Assembly (NCBI RefSeq): GCF_002214605.1
Contig: NZ_CP015193.1
Span: 1,344,978-1,408,977, forward strand
Origin: Thermococcus chitonophagus
GTDB taxonomy: Archaea > Methanobacteriota_B > Thermococci > Thermococcales > Thermococcaceae
Direction of reading: 5' to 3'
DNA length: 64,000 nt
Positions within the stretch are counted from its first letter, which is position 1; each line of letters starts with the position of its first letter. A model generated the notes under the pieces. That model saw only the letters and a program-made list of their open reading frames with translations. It had not been told where the DNA came from and made no database searches. The translations under genes and the position numbers were made by a program. Positions 7,927 through 18,021 of this stretch are shown piece by piece.

Positions 7927-9215
7927 AGCAACACCCCCCTAGAACACCCAACTCCTGCGGGAGTTGGATCTCCCTTAACTTCGGGATTTATCTCCCTCGT
8001 CTTCTTTATAGAAAGCCTGAGGAGATCCTTTTCTGTTAGAACGAACTTCTTCCCATCCTTTACCACGGCGACCCTGTCAGTACAGCTGAGGCATGGATCT
8101 ATCGATGCAATTGCAACAACAACATCGGCCAGCTGGTTACCCTCTAGTCCCTTGGCTATAGCGAAGAGGTTCGGGAACGTTGGCTCTCTCATCTTCCACC
8201 TTACTGGGCCATCCCTTCCCTTCTTGCCCTTAACGTAGTGGACAAGCTCACCTCTTGGAGCTTCATACCTTCCTATACCCTCTCCATCTCCAAGGATCTT
8301 CAGCTTTGCAACTAGGACGTTGTCCTTTGGGAATGTCTTAATTTTGCCCTCGGGCATCTGATCTAGAGCGTGCTCTATTAGCTCAAGGCTCTGCCATAGC
8401 TCACCTATTCTGACGGCCATTCTGTCATATATGTCCCCCCTAGCCTTTTCCCCAGTGACATCTTCGGGCATCACTGGCTTTATTCCAAGATCTGGGTAGA
8501 CCCCCAATTTCTCACTCCACCTCGCATCTTCTCTGACCCCTGAACCTCTGCCAGTGGGACCAACTGCCCCCATCTCAATCGCAAGTTTCCTGGGGATTAT
8601 AGCCGAGTCCCTTAACCTGGCTTCAATCGTTGAATCGTGCAGGAACACGTCTTCAATCTGAGGAAGGACTTCACGGTAGTACTTGATCATTTCAAGCAAT
8701 AACCTCTTGTGCTTCTCTTCTATATCCCTCCTAACGCCACCAATGGTCATCATCGAATAGTTAACCCTGTTTCCAGTTATCGCCTCGAGCATGTCCATAA
8801 CTTTCTCCCTAGCCAACCAAGTCAGGTGAAGGACGGTGTCGTAACCTATATCGTGCCCAACGACACCTAGGTTGAGTAGGTGGGAGTGTATCCTTTCGAG
8901 TTCCCCTATTATGGCCCTTATGTACTCTGCCCTTTCTGGCACTTCTATTCCTGCCATTTCTTCAACTGCTCTAACGTAAGTGTGATTGTGAGAGAAAGAG
9001 CATATTCCACATATTCTTTCAGCTAGATACATTACTTGCACGTAGTTCCTCCTCATTGCTATCCACTGAATGCCTCTCAGATTATATCCTAGCTTAACGT
9101 CAACGCTAACTATCCTCTCACCGTCTAGCGTTAGAATGAACTTTTCGGGCTCTTCAAGCCCAGGGTGAATTGGCCCAAAGGGTACTTTAACCCAATATTC
9201 CACTTTCTTTGTCAT
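7923..9215 (-). CDS. mbhL: Membrane-bound [NiFe] hydrogenase large (catalytic) subunit
   Basis: A 430-residue NuoD/[NiFe] large subunit. Both cysteine pairs that hold the NiFe(CN)2CO site are present: RICGIC (Cys69, Cys72) and DPCLSCTDR near the C-terminus. It reduces protons to H2 with electrons from ferredoxin via MbhN and MbhJ. The protein continues 40-50 residues beyond the second motif and ends ...GCSRGVLL, so processing of a C-terminal peptide after an MCH-like site is not obvious. GTG 9218 is in frame, but ATG 9215, overlapping the mbhK stop, is the likelier start. Comparison with MbxL at the window's left end shows the ligands lost there. Confidence 0.95.
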   Translation of the reverse strand: MTKKVEYWVKVPFGPIHPGLEEPEKFILTLDGERIVSVDVKLGYNLRGIQWIAMRRNYVQVMYLAERICGICSFSHNHTYVRAVEEMAGIEVPERAEYIRAIIGELERIHSHLLNLGVVGHDIGYDTVLHLTWLAREKVMDMLEAITGNRVNYSMMTIGGVRRDIEEKHKRLLLEMIKYYREVLPQIEDVFLHDSTIEARLRDSAIIPRKLAIEMGAVGPTGRGSGVREDARWSEKLGVYPDLGIKPVMPEDVTGEKARGDIYDRMAVRIGELWQSLELIEHALDQMPEGKIKTFPKDNVLVAKLKILGDGEGIGRYEAPRGELVHYVKGKKGRDGPVRWKMREPTFPNLFAIAKGLEGNQLADVVVAIASIDPCLSCTDRVAVVKDGKKFVLTEKDLLRLSIKKTREINPEVKGDPTPAGVGCSRGVLL

Positions 9216-9733
9216 CACTTACCCCTCCTTAGCAGGTAGGGGTGACCTGCGTTCTTCACCATCTCTTCAGGAATACCCTTATCATCAAGTCTCAGAGGGT
9301 ATATGCCCTCTGGGAAGTCGTCGGGAAGGAATAGCCTCCTCTTGTCTGGAGCATTTTCAAAGTCTATTCCAATCATTTCCATAGCTTCCCTCTCGAACTG
9401 AAGTGAAATGGGGAATATGTCGCTTATATCGGGAAGCACCGGATCATCCTTGGGAACGCTTGTCTTGACTATCAATGAAATCGCTGGAGTGTCCTCATAC
9501 TTTAATAGGAGGTGAATGCTGAAGTCTATGGCATCTCCAACATCTTCCTCTATCGCAATTGAGTAGTGAGCATCTTCATCATACTCTTTCAGGAACTTCA
9601 TGAAGTCCCTAAAACTCTCCCTAGGTACACTTATCCAAACTCTTCTTCTCCCCCACTTATTCTCCTTGATTTCAACGTTTGCCTCAGGAAACTTCTGCTT
9701 AACTATTTCAACAAACTCTTCTTCCTTACTCAT
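9215..9733 (-). CDS. mbhK: Membrane-bound hydrogenase, NuoC-like subunit
   Basis: A 172-residue homologue of the 30-kDa/NuoC subunit of complex I, part of the peripheral arm beside MbhL. The conserved segment FEREAMEMIGIDFENAPDKRR near residue 125 matches the E-R-E-x-x-D/E-x-x-G signature of the family. The gene overlaps mbhJ at its start and mbhL at its end. Confidence 0.9.
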   Translation of the reverse strand: MSKEEEFVEIVKQKFPEANVEIKENKWGRRRVWISVPRESFRDFMKFLKEYDEDAHYSIAIEEDVGDAIDFSIHLLLKYEDTPAISLIVKTSVPKDDPVLPDISDIFPISLQFEREAMEMIGIDFENAPDKRRLFLPDDFPEGIYPLRLDDKGIPEEMVKNAGHPYLLRRGK

Positions 9734-10251
9734 TCTTCTCCCTCCTCTGGGGGTGCTTCACCCTTAATCATCTTCGCAAGTTTTTCTAGAGCTAAAACAA
9801 CCCCATGAAGGATAGCCTCCGGTCTTGGTGGGCATCCTGGGACGAAGACGTCTACTGGAATCACGTTGTCAAGGGGGGCATTCGTGAATGGGCTCTCGTA
9901 GAATACGCTTCCTCCCGTTGGACAGGCACCCACAGCAATTACCACCTTTGGATCGGGGGTTTGCTCGTACACTAGCTTTACCCTCTCCAAGCTCTGATTG
10001 GTTACCGGCCCGGTGACTATTAGAACATCCGCATGCCTCGGGCTCCCCACTAGCTTTACTCCGAATCTCTCAGCATCATATCGAGGAGTTAAAGCCGCAA
10101 TTATCTCAATGTCACATCCGTTACAGCTTCCGCTGTTTACGTGGAACACCCAAGGTGATCTTCCGATAAACCTGCAGAGTTGTGCAATTCTCCTTTCAAG
10201 CCTCTTCCTTTCCTGGGGATTACCTTGATCAGCGGGGACCTTAATCGTCAT
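9730..10251 (-). CDS. mbhJ: Membrane-bound hydrogenase small subunit (NuoB-like)
   Basis: A 173-residue NuoB-type small subunit carrying the proximal [4Fe-4S] cluster. Candidate ligands are visible in SGSCNGCDIE (residues 42-51), GACPTGGS and VPGCPPRPE. It passes electrons from MbhN to the NiFe site in MbhL. ATG 10251 is preceded by GGGGTGAGGAA. Gene spacing is five bases from mbhI. Confidence 0.93.
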   Translation of the reverse strand: MTIKVPADQGNPQERKRLERRIAQLCRFIGRSPWVFHVNSGSCNGCDIEIIAALTPRYDAERFGVKLVGSPRHADVLIVTGPVTNQSLERVKLVYEQTPDPKVVIAVGACPTGGSVFYESPFTNAPLDNVIPVDVFVPGCPPRPEAILHGVVLALEKLAKMIKGEAPPEEGEE

Positions 10252-10255
10252 TTCC

Positions 10256-10603
10256 TCACCCCCTAAGCAATATCACGACAAGTATGAACGCGGTGGTCAT
10301 TAGGAGATAGCTGACGTAGTCAGTAAGCAATCCTGTGTGATCCGCCTTGAGGGTGGCAAAGAACTTCTTTGCTCCATTTATTAAGCCCCACATGGTGTTC
10401 TTTCCTGTATGGAAGCCTTCAAGATGCTCGAATCCTGGGATGACTTTGTCGGGATCTTCACCGCTTATAAATATCTTTGTGCCATCGCCGACTTCTCTCG
10501 TGCCCATTCCAGCACTCTTAGCCCATCTCTCGAGGAGGTAAGCAAGGATTAAACCGATGATAAAGACGAGGACAAAGTAGAGGGCATCCCAATAACCGAA
10601 CAC
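10256..10603 (-). CDS. mbhI: Membrane-bound hydrogenase subunit I
   Basis: A small subunit (115 residues from GTG 10603) with two hydrophobic helices, one at each end, and a soluble middle. It is positioned between the antiporter-like subunit MbhH and the peripheral-arm genes, as expected for MbhI, which bridges the two modules. GTG 10612 is also in frame, but GGAGGTG is placed properly only for GTG 10603 (MFGYWDALYF...), which begins one base after the mbhH stop. Confidence 0.82.
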   Translation of the reverse strand: MFGYWDALYFVLVFIIGLILAYLLERWAKSAGMGTREVGDGTKIFISGEDPDKVIPGFEHLEGFHTGKNTMWGLINGAKKFFATLKADHTGLLTDYVSYLLMTTAFILVVILLRG

Positions 10604-10604
10604 T

Positions 10605-12137
10605 TCAACCACCTCCCATCAGGGTTGCAACATAGCCAAGGATATCCCAGAGGCTCCTCGCCGCGGGAATCATGAACTTGTCGCTTATCTGCCATGGGAA
10701 GAATCCCATGACTATTATCGCCAGCACGAGGATGAACATTGGAAGCAACATTGAAATCCCTGGGTCTTTGGCGTTGAGTACTTTCTCGCTTGGCCTTCCA
10801 AAGAACGTGAACAGAACCCTTACATAGGCCGCGGTACAGAATGCCGTTCCTATTATCGCTATCGCACCAACTATTGGATTGAAGAGTGCCGAGCTCTCGT
10901 AGATCAACCACTTGCTCGCGAAGCCGTTCAGAGGCGGCATACCAACTATCGCCGCGGCACCGATTAAGAATGCAAATGAAGTCTTTGGCATGGTCTTTGC
11001 TAAACCGCTCAATTCATTGAGATTCCTCGTCCCAATTTCGTGGATTACCGCTCCAGCTACAAGGAAGAGGAGGGCTTTCATTATCGCGTGATTAACTACA
11101 TGATATATTGCTCCAGCCAGTGCAACTTCCCCAACCTTCGTTCCATAGGCTACTATTCCTATACCCAGACCGAGGAGTATGTAGCCTATCTGACCGACTG
11201 AAGAATATGCAAGTAACCTTTTCATGTCCTCCTGCACCACTGCCATTGCATTTCCCACTATCAGGGTTATGCAGGCGAAGAAGATTATTATCCAGCCAAC
11301 GGTTACCGGGTTGAGGGCTGGCCAGAATATGCTAAAGATTATCCTTGCCATTGCATATATTCCACCCACCTTGATGACGAGACCTGATAACATTGCTGAA
11401 ATTGAGCTTGGTGCAGCTGGGTGAGCATCTGCAAGCCACATGTGAACTGGAGAAGCACCACTCTTGAACAGTAGCCCTCCCAAGAATAATGCTAAGGCCA
11501 CCTTGGCAACTATCGTTGGATTCTGTGAGATCTTAACCGCCAAGTAGCCCATGGTTAATGTTCCATACTGGCCATATAGGAGGGTAATCCCCAGGAGTAT
11601 GAAGCTACTCGCCAATGAACCCACGAACATGTACTTGATACCAGCCTCAATCCCTTCCCACGTGTCATTTCTGAATGCAACTAGAGCATAGCTTGCAATG
11701 CTCATTATCTCAAGGAATACATAGAAGTTGAAGATATCACCTGTTATCGCTATACCAAGCATTCCCAGTTCTAGTATTAGGATCAAAGTGTAAAACTTCT
11801 CAAGGCCAGTATCGTGCTTCATGTACTCTATTGAGTACAAAACTGCGAGGAAACTCACAAACGTTATTATGAGCACCATTATTGCTCCGAACTTATCTAC
11901 CTCCCAAACGATCCTAATTGGGAAGTCCGCCTTGCCGAAGGGACTCTTGGCTCCCAGCGTGTAGAGTAATGTTCCCTTGCTCCACACCTCCCTGAACACC
12001 TGAATACCCACTATAAGAGTAGCAAAGCTTATTATTGTAGCCCATGCTTCCTTCGCTTTCCCTTTTAGCAGGCTCACTATTGGCATTGAAAACGCTCCAA
12101 ATAATGGGATGATTATGAGGAACGGTAACCACATCAT
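10605..12137 (-). CDS. mbhH: Membrane-bound hydrogenase, antiporter-like proton/ion-pump subunit (MrpD/NuoN type)
   Basis: A 510-residue membrane protein with about 14 hydrophobic helices, homologous to Mrp antiporter subunit D and NuoL/M/N. Characteristic segments are EYMKHDTGLEKFYTL, the FLEIMSIASYAL helix with a membrane-embedded Glu near residue 145, GASPVHMWLADAHPAAPSSISA (helix 7, broken) and YSSVGQIGYILLG. It is the main ion-translocating subunit of Mbh. It starts in the mbhG stop codon (ATG 12137 or 12134). Confidence 0.93.
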   Translation of the reverse strand: MMWLPFLIIIPLFGAFSMPIVSLLKGKAKEAWATIISFATLIVGIQVFREVWSKGTLLYTLGAKSPFGKADFPIRIVWEVDKFGAIMVLIITFVSFLAVLYSIEYMKHDTGLEKFYTLILILELGMLGIAITGDIFNFYVFLEIMSIASYALVAFRNDTWEGIEAGIKYMFVGSLASSFILLGITLLYGQYGTLTMGYLAVKISQNPTIVAKVALALFLGGLLFKSGASPVHMWLADAHPAAPSSISAMLSGLVIKVGGIYAMARIIFSIFWPALNPVTVGWIIIFFACITLIVGNAMAVVQEDMKRLLAYSSVGQIGYILLGLGIGIVAYGTKVGEVALAGAIYHVVNHAIMKALLFLVAGAVIHEIGTRNLNELSGLAKTMPKTSFAFLIGAAAIVGMPPLNGFASKWLIYESSALFNPIVGAIAIIGTAFCTAAYVRVLFTFFGRPSEKVLNAKDPGISMLLPMFILVLAIIVMGFFPWQISDKFMIPAARSLWDILGYVATLMGGG

Positions 12138-12487
12138 CCCCTCAACCTCCTAAGCTTTGTTACATCAAGCGTTCCATAGTGTCTGTAAGCGTTAACAGTA
12201 AGAGCGACTGCCAACGAGAGGACACAAACTCCAATGACTATGCTCGTAAGCACTAAAGCCTGGGGAATTGGCGCGACCATGGCTCCACCTTCATAGCCAG
12301 TGTAAATTGGGGCGGTTGGTAGAAGACCATTTTCCATCCTGTAGCCTTCGCTGATGAGAAGGAGGTGAATTCCCGAGTCAATTAAGTCAAGGGCCAGTAT
12401 CAGCTTGATTAGGTTCCTCTTGTATAGTAGGGCATAAATTCCCAGGGCCACCATTATTATAGCTGTCAGATACTGGAAGGCTATCAT
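12134..12487 (-). CDS. mbhG: Membrane-bound hydrogenase, MrpC-like subunit
   Basis: A 117-residue three-helix membrane protein of the MrpC/NuoK family, including the SGIHLLLISEGYR and PQALVLTSIVIGV segments typical of that family. GTG 12496 is in frame, but ATG 12487 is better placed relative to GGAGGTG. It works with MbhD-H as the sodium/proton antiport module of Mbh. Confidence 0.9.
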   Translation of the reverse strand: MIAFQYLTAIIMVALGIYALLYKRNLIKLILALDLIDSGIHLLLISEGYRMENGLLPTAPIYTGYEGGAMVAPIPQALVLTSIVIGVCVLSLAVALTVNAYRHYGTLDVTKLRRLRG

Positions 12488-12930
12488 TCCTTCCACCTCC
12501 TAAACAACGAGAGCGCAAATACTGCTGAGACTAGTCCGGTAAACACCTTAAGGCCAACTCCAAGGTTCATTATCGGAAGGAAACCCGCTGAAAGCAATGT
12601 CCCAGGCTTTCCATTGAACAGCGGACCGTTGTGCCAGAGCGTGTTGTAGAAGAACGCCACGCTTAAGCCAAGCATTGCCGCACCCAAGAACACCAGCCCA
12701 CCTACTCCTTCCAATGCTGAATACAGGTTCTTGTTTATCTTCTCTTTTGCCGCCTTGAGTCCAAATGCCACTAGGAAGAGTATTCCAGCGCCGGCGATAG
12801 TAGCTCCTCCCTGGAAGCCACCTCCTGGGGTAAGGTGACCGTGCATGACAATGTAAGCACCGAATATACCGATAAATGGAACAAGTGCTCTCGCATTCGT
12901 TCTCACAATGAGTCCCATGTCCTCACTCAT
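12484..12930 (-). CDS. mbhF: Membrane-bound hydrogenase, MrpB-like subunit
   Basis: A 148-residue membrane protein with the HGHLTPGGGFQGG motif (about residues 28-41) diagnostic of MrpB/MnhB C-terminal domains and four hydrophobic helices. It is part of the ion-translocation module. It overlaps mbhE by eight bases and mbhG by four. Confidence 0.92.
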   Translation of the reverse strand: MSEDMGLIVRTNARALVPFIGIFGAYIVMHGHLTPGGGFQGGATIAGAGILFLVAFGLKAAKEKINKNLYSALEGVGGLVFLGAAMLGLSVAFFYNTLWHNGPLFNGKPGTLLSAGFLPIMNLGVGLKVFTGLVSAVFALSLFRRWKE

Positions 12931-13222
12931 TTTCCTCCCTCCTCCAAGGCCTTAGAAGGGCAATTGCACCTGCTATTGCCGTAAAGAGAACCGTTGCCTC
13001 TCCAAGCGTATCGTAACCTCTGTAGTCAAATACTATGTCAGTAACGATGTTATTTCCTCCAACTTCCTCAACACCATGCTTTATGTAATAGTCATCGGTA
13101 TAGCGATACTTTAGCCAGTCTTCTCCGCCGAGTCCAAATTTTATTCCGTACTTCGGACTTAAAGCTACCATTAATCCTGCAAATATCACGAGTAGAGACA
13201 GAAAGGCTAAAGCTCTCTTCAT
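12923..13222 (-). CDS. mbhE: Membrane-bound hydrogenase subunit E (MrpB N-terminal-like)
   Basis: A 99-residue protein with hydrophobic helices at both ends and a soluble middle; the segment DYRGYDTLGEATVLFTA matches the MrpA/B-type (DUF4040/MbhE) conserved motif. It is part of the Mrp-like module. The start overlaps mbhD by four bases. Confidence 0.88.
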   Translation of the reverse strand: MKRALAFLSLLVIFAGLMVALSPKYGIKFGLGGEDWLKYRYTDDYYIKHGVEEVGGNNIVTDIVFDYRGYDTLGEATVLFTAIAGAIALLRPWRREENE

Positions 13223-13476
13223 GGGGCCTCACGCTCCCACCTTTCAGTTTTCGCTATGGCGTAGATAACAACTGCAGTTACAACACCAGCACCAACCGCA
13301 GCTTCGGCTATGGCCACGTCCGGAGCATGGAGCATGTAGAATTCCAAGCTAAGGAGGAGACTCATTGCCGCTGCTGCTATCGCTGCTGCCAATAGATCCC
13401 TTAGAGTTATCATGAGGACAGATGAAACTATAATACCCAACAGAACTATGAACTGGATGATCATGTCAACATTCAT
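13219..13476 (-). CDS. mbhD: Membrane-bound hydrogenase subunit D (MrpA C-terminal-like)
   Basis: An 85-residue protein of three hydrophobic helices including the LHAPDVAIAEAAVGAG segment, which matches the DUF4040 motif found in MrpA. It belongs to the antiporter-like arm. A GGAGGAG ribosome site precedes the ATG, and the gene overlaps mbhC by 11 bases. Confidence 0.88.
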   Translation of the reverse strand: MNVDMIIQFIVLLGIIVSSVLMITLRDLLAAAIAAAAMSLLLSLEFYMLHAPDVAIAEAAVGAGVVTAVVIYAIAKTERWEREAP

Positions 13477-13834
13477 TCTCCTCCCTCCTTTTCATATAGG
13501 CATCAACCACTGCTCTCTTCGGCATATATCCACTTAGGTGGGCAGCTTTGGCTATTGCATGGGCTCCAACTGGGTTCGTCATGAGAAGTGCGAACATTGC
13601 AACGAAGCTGTGAATGGCCATCTGAAGATACTTAGGATTGCCAGTTTCCTTTAGCCTCACTACTGAGTGAACTATGACCGCGAACACCGCAAACATCGTT
13701 CCAAAGGTCGTGCACTTAGTCGCTCCATGCAACCTTGTATACACGTCCGGGAACCTATGAAGGGCTATGCTACCAAGCAAGTTGAACACCACGCTAATCC
13801 CGAGGAAAGCCATTATCAGGTAATCAGCTATCAT
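13466..13834 (-). CDS. mbhC: Membrane-bound hydrogenase, MrpG-like subunit
   Basis: A 122-residue MrpG/MnhG-family membrane protein; the signature HRFPDVYTRLHGATKCTTFG lies near residues 27-46 and LLMTNPVGAHAIAKAAH near 85. Three hydrophobic helices. It acts with MbhA and MbhB as the MrpE/F/G-like sodium-translocating part of Mbh. Confidence 0.93.
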   Translation of the reverse strand: MIADYLIMAFLGISVVFNLLGSIALHRFPDVYTRLHGATKCTTFGTMFAVFAVIVHSVVRLKETGNPKYLQMAIHSFVAMFALLMTNPVGAHAIAKAAHLSGYMPKRAVVDAYMKRREENEC

Positions 13835-14085
13835 GATAATCCCCCCTGAAGGTACTTCGCTATTATTAATGTTCCAACATAGCTCAGCAGTGCGTAAACT
13901 ATCGCTATATCAATGTAAATTGCCCTCTCGTACGCTGCCCCCAAGAGAACCATCGCTGCCACAACGAGGGTATTCATGGTATCAAGAGCGACTACCCTGT
14001 CTGGAACTGAGGGGCCTAGTATCAGTCGAAGGAGTGTTATTAGACCTGCTATTCCGATGAGAAGAGTTGCATAAAAGAACATCAT
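13831..14085 (-). CDS. mbhB: Membrane-bound hydrogenase, MrpF-like subunit
   Basis: An 84-residue protein of the MrpF/MnhF family with three helices; the segment GPSVPDRVVALDTMN at residues 28-42 is the family signature. Overlaps mbhA and mbhC by four bases each. Confidence 0.92.
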   Translation of the reverse strand: MMFFYATLLIGIAGLITLLRLILGPSVPDRVVALDTMNTLVVAAMVLLGAAYERAIYIDIAIVYALLSYVGTLIIAKYLQGGLS

Positions 14086-14585
14086 TCTCCCAACCTCCTA
14101 GCCCACTTTTCAAACGGGCCTGAAACAGGTTCAGAGCTTTCGGGCCATTCTTGTCCTTCAGGTATATTGATCCAGTGAACATAGAGGGCTTTCTCATCTG
14201 GACAAGCTTCGATTGTTAGAGTTCCTGGGGTCAAAGTTATTGAATTGGACAGAATTGTATACTGGGCATCGTTCTCTAGATCAACAGGAACCCTAACGAT
14301 CCCTGGCCTTATTTTTCCTGTAATGACTCTATAGGCAACATCAAAGTTTGCCTTGACCATGCCCCAGAAGAGCACTGGGAAGTACGCCATGAACATTATC
14401 CACTTCACTGGATTTAAGAACCTCGAGGCCTTTTCTCCAATTATGTCCCTTGTCGCATAAGCCACTATTACTGAGAATATTAAGCCTGCCACTAGTTCCT
14501 GTACGTTCCAAAGCATTCCCTTGCTACCAACAGTGAGCACGAGCCAAATGAAATACGCCCACGCGAAAGCCGTAATGAATGACAT
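14082..14585 (-). CDS. mbhA: Membrane-bound hydrogenase, MrpE-like subunit (first gene of operon)
   Basis: A 167-residue MrpE/MnhE-family protein with two or three N-terminal helices and the conserved cytoplasmic segment SITLTPGTLTIEA. It is the first gene of the 14-gene mbh operon, whose members abut or overlap throughout. GGGGGTTGAG precedes ATG 14585. The ~240-bp region upstream holds the mbh and trxB promoters and SurR-like sites. Confidence 0.93.
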   Translation of the reverse strand: MSFITAFAWAYFIWLVLTVGSKGMLWNVQELVAGLIFSVIVAYATRDIIGEKASRFLNPVKWIMFMAYFPVLFWGMVKANFDVAYRVITGKIRPGIVRVPVDLENDAQYTILSNSITLTPGTLTIEACPDEKALYVHWINIPEGQEWPESSEPVSGPFEKWARRLGE

Positions 14586-14599
14586 AACTCAACCCCCTC

Positions 14600-14616
14600 A
14601 ACCATTGGTTTGAAAC
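14600..14616 (-). promoter_or_regulatory. SurR-like binding site 1 upstream of mbhA
   Basis: The plus strand reads AAC-CATTG-GTT-TGA-AAC, which on the minus strand is an exact match to GTTn3AACn5GTT, the extended site described for the Thermococcales sulfur-response regulator SurR. It lies just before the mbhA ribosome site, within or near the leader. SurR is known to activate mbh in P. furiosus in the absence of sulfur. Binding here is inferred from sequence only. Confidence 0.65.
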
Positions 14617-14707
14617 AGTATTTCAAGAGCTTATTTCTTCTCCTTTCAAACCAAGTTGGCTCTAAAATCTTAAAAGGGTTTTTTAAAGCGATGAGTTTTA
14701 AACAAAA

Positions 14708-14724
14708 GTCCCCAACTTTTGGTT
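14708..14724 (+). promoter_or_regulatory. SurR-like binding site 2 between mbhA and trxB
   Basis: GTC-CCC-AAC-TTTTG-GTT matches GTTn3AACn5GTT with one mismatch. It lies upstream of both the likely mbh TATA region (14668-14700, minus strand) and the trxB TATA (14771-14780), so one site could influence both divergent operons. Confidence 0.55.
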
Positions 14725-14770
14725 AAGTATTTCAGGTTAATTAATGTTACACACCTCTGTCCCAAAATGC

Positions 14771-14780
14771 TTTTAAATAT
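14771..14780 (+). promoter_or_regulatory. TATA box of the trxB gene
   Basis: TTTTAAATAT lies about 50 bases before ATG 14826 and gives an expected transcript start near 14800, leaving a short leader that carries the GGAGGTGAG ribosome site at 14811-14819. Confidence 0.55.
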
Positions 14781-14825
14781 TCACCAACTATTGTGTGCCA
14801 GCGAGAGAAAGGAGGTGAGTTCAAA

Positions 14826-15818
14826 ATGTTCAGTTTAGGGGGACTAACAAAAAGCACTGTCGATGAGAGCAAGGTCTGGGACGTAATAATCATCGGTGCT
14901 GGGCCAGCAGGGTACACAGCGGCAATTTACGCCGCGAGATTTGGTCTTGAGACAATAATTATCACAAAAGATCTCGGAGGAAACATGGCCATAACGGACC
15001 TAATAGAGAACTACCCAGGATTTCCAGAAGGGATAAGTGGCTCAGAACTCTCCAACAGAATGTATGAGCAAGTTAAGAAGTATGGGGTCGACGTTATATT
15101 TGATGAAGTCATTAGGATAGACCCAACTGAATGCGCATATTATGAAGGACCTTGCCACTTTAGTGTTAAAACAGCAAATGGAAAGGAGTATAGATCTAAG
15201 ACAATAATAATCGCAGTTGGAGCAGAACCTAGGAAGCTAAATGTCCCAGGAGAGAAGGAGTTCACGGGAAGGGGAGTTAGTTACTGTGCAACTTGTGACG
15301 GACCGTTATTCGTCGGTAAGGAAGTCATCGTAGTTGGCGGAGGAAATACGGCACTTCAAGAAGCTTTATATCTGCACAGTATTGGAGTTAAAGTTACTCT
15401 AGTCCATAGGAGAGACAAGTTCAGGGCAGATAAGATCCTCCAAGATAGACTTAAGGAAGCTGGAATACCAACAATTCTTAATACTGTAGTTACAGAAATT
15501 AAGGGGACAAACAAAGTCGAGAGTGTCGTTTTGAAGAACGTTAAGACTGGAGAGATATTTGAGAAAAAAGTCGATGGGGTGTTCATATTCATCGGCTATG
15601 AGCCAAAAACAGATTTTGTTAAGCATCTTGGAATTACCGACGAGTACGGTTACATAAAGGTTGACATGTACATGAGGACAAAAGTCCCAGGAATATTTGC
15701 AGCTGGAGATATAACCAACGTATTCAAGCAAATTGCAGTAGCTGTCGGCCAAGGAGCAATTGCTGCAAATTCTGCAAAAGAGTTCATAGAAAGCTGGAAC
15801 GGAAAGAGTATAGAGTGA
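14826..15818 (+). CDS. trxB: Thioredoxin reductase-like flavoprotein (protein disulfide reductase system)
   Basis: A 330-residue FAD/NAD(P)H-dependent reductase: FAD-binding GAGPAGYTAA near the N-terminus, redox-active SYCATCDGP (CxxC) at about residue 155, NAD(P)-binding VVGGGNTALQEA, and C-terminal GIFAAGDIT. It reduces thioredoxin/glutaredoxin-like protein disulfide oxidoreductase. The frame opens at GTG 14793, but ATG 14826 follows an excellent GGAGGTGAG and gives the normal length. The gene is divergent from mbh across SurR-like sites, consistent with co-regulation of redox and sulfur metabolism. Confidence 0.93.
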   Translation: MFSLGGLTKSTVDESKVWDVIIIGAGPAGYTAAIYAARFGLETIIITKDLGGNMAITDLIENYPGFPEGISGSELSNRMYEQVKKYGVDVIFDEVIRIDPTECAYYEGPCHFSVKTANGKEYRSKTIIIAVGAEPRKLNVPGEKEFTGRGVSYCATCDGPLFVGKEVIVVGGGNTALQEALYLHSIGVKVTLVHRRDKFRADKILQDRLKEAGIPTILNTVVTEIKGTNKVESVVLKNVKTGEIFEKKVDGVFIFIGYEPKTDFVKHLGITDEYGYIKVDMYMRTKVPGIFAAGDITNVFKQIAVAVGQGAIAANSAKEFIESWNGKSIE

Positions 15819-15849
15819 ACTTTTCTTTTCTCTGAAAATTTTTCGAACA

Positions 15850-15863
15850 AAAATGATCATTTT
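15850..15863. promoter_or_regulatory. 14-bp palindrome upstream of the aminotransferase gene
   Basis: AAAATGATCATTTT is a perfect palindrome lying directly ahead of the likely BRE/TATA (GCTTAAAG, near 15867) of the aminotransferase gene. The position suits an activator or Lrp-type regulator. The regulator is unknown and an AT-rich chance palindrome cannot be excluded. Confidence 0.4.
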
Positions 15864-15907
15864 CGAGCTTAAAGTTAAAAGTCTGTTCTCCAACCTTTTC
15901 TGGGTGA

Positions 15908-17961
<2,054 letters not shown>

Positions 17962-17989
17962 CTAACCACCTTTACCACTATTAAACTAA

Positions 17990-18002
17990 GGTTTTTAAAT
18001 TA
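17990..18002. promoter_or_regulatory. Two-way TATA element between the HAD phosphatase and riboswitch operons
   Basis: GGTTTTTAAATTA reads as a TATA box on both strands. To the right, 25 bp gives a start near 18022, exactly where the structured leader begins with GGCCGG. To the left, it gives a start near 17971, ten bases before the phosphatase ATG. A second AT-rich box at 18014-18020 would start inside the leader and is less consistent with it. Confidence 0.5.
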
Positions 18003-18021
18003 GCATTGAATAGTTTAAAAT

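Noticed and set aside
10549-10911. Minus-strand frame across mbhH/mbhI
   Set aside because: It is out of frame with two recognised hydrogenase subunits and its product is an unlikely composition.
14649-14657. AACCAAGTT as another SurR site
   Set aside because: It has the half-sites in the wrong order (AACn3GTT) and no third half-site at the right spacing.
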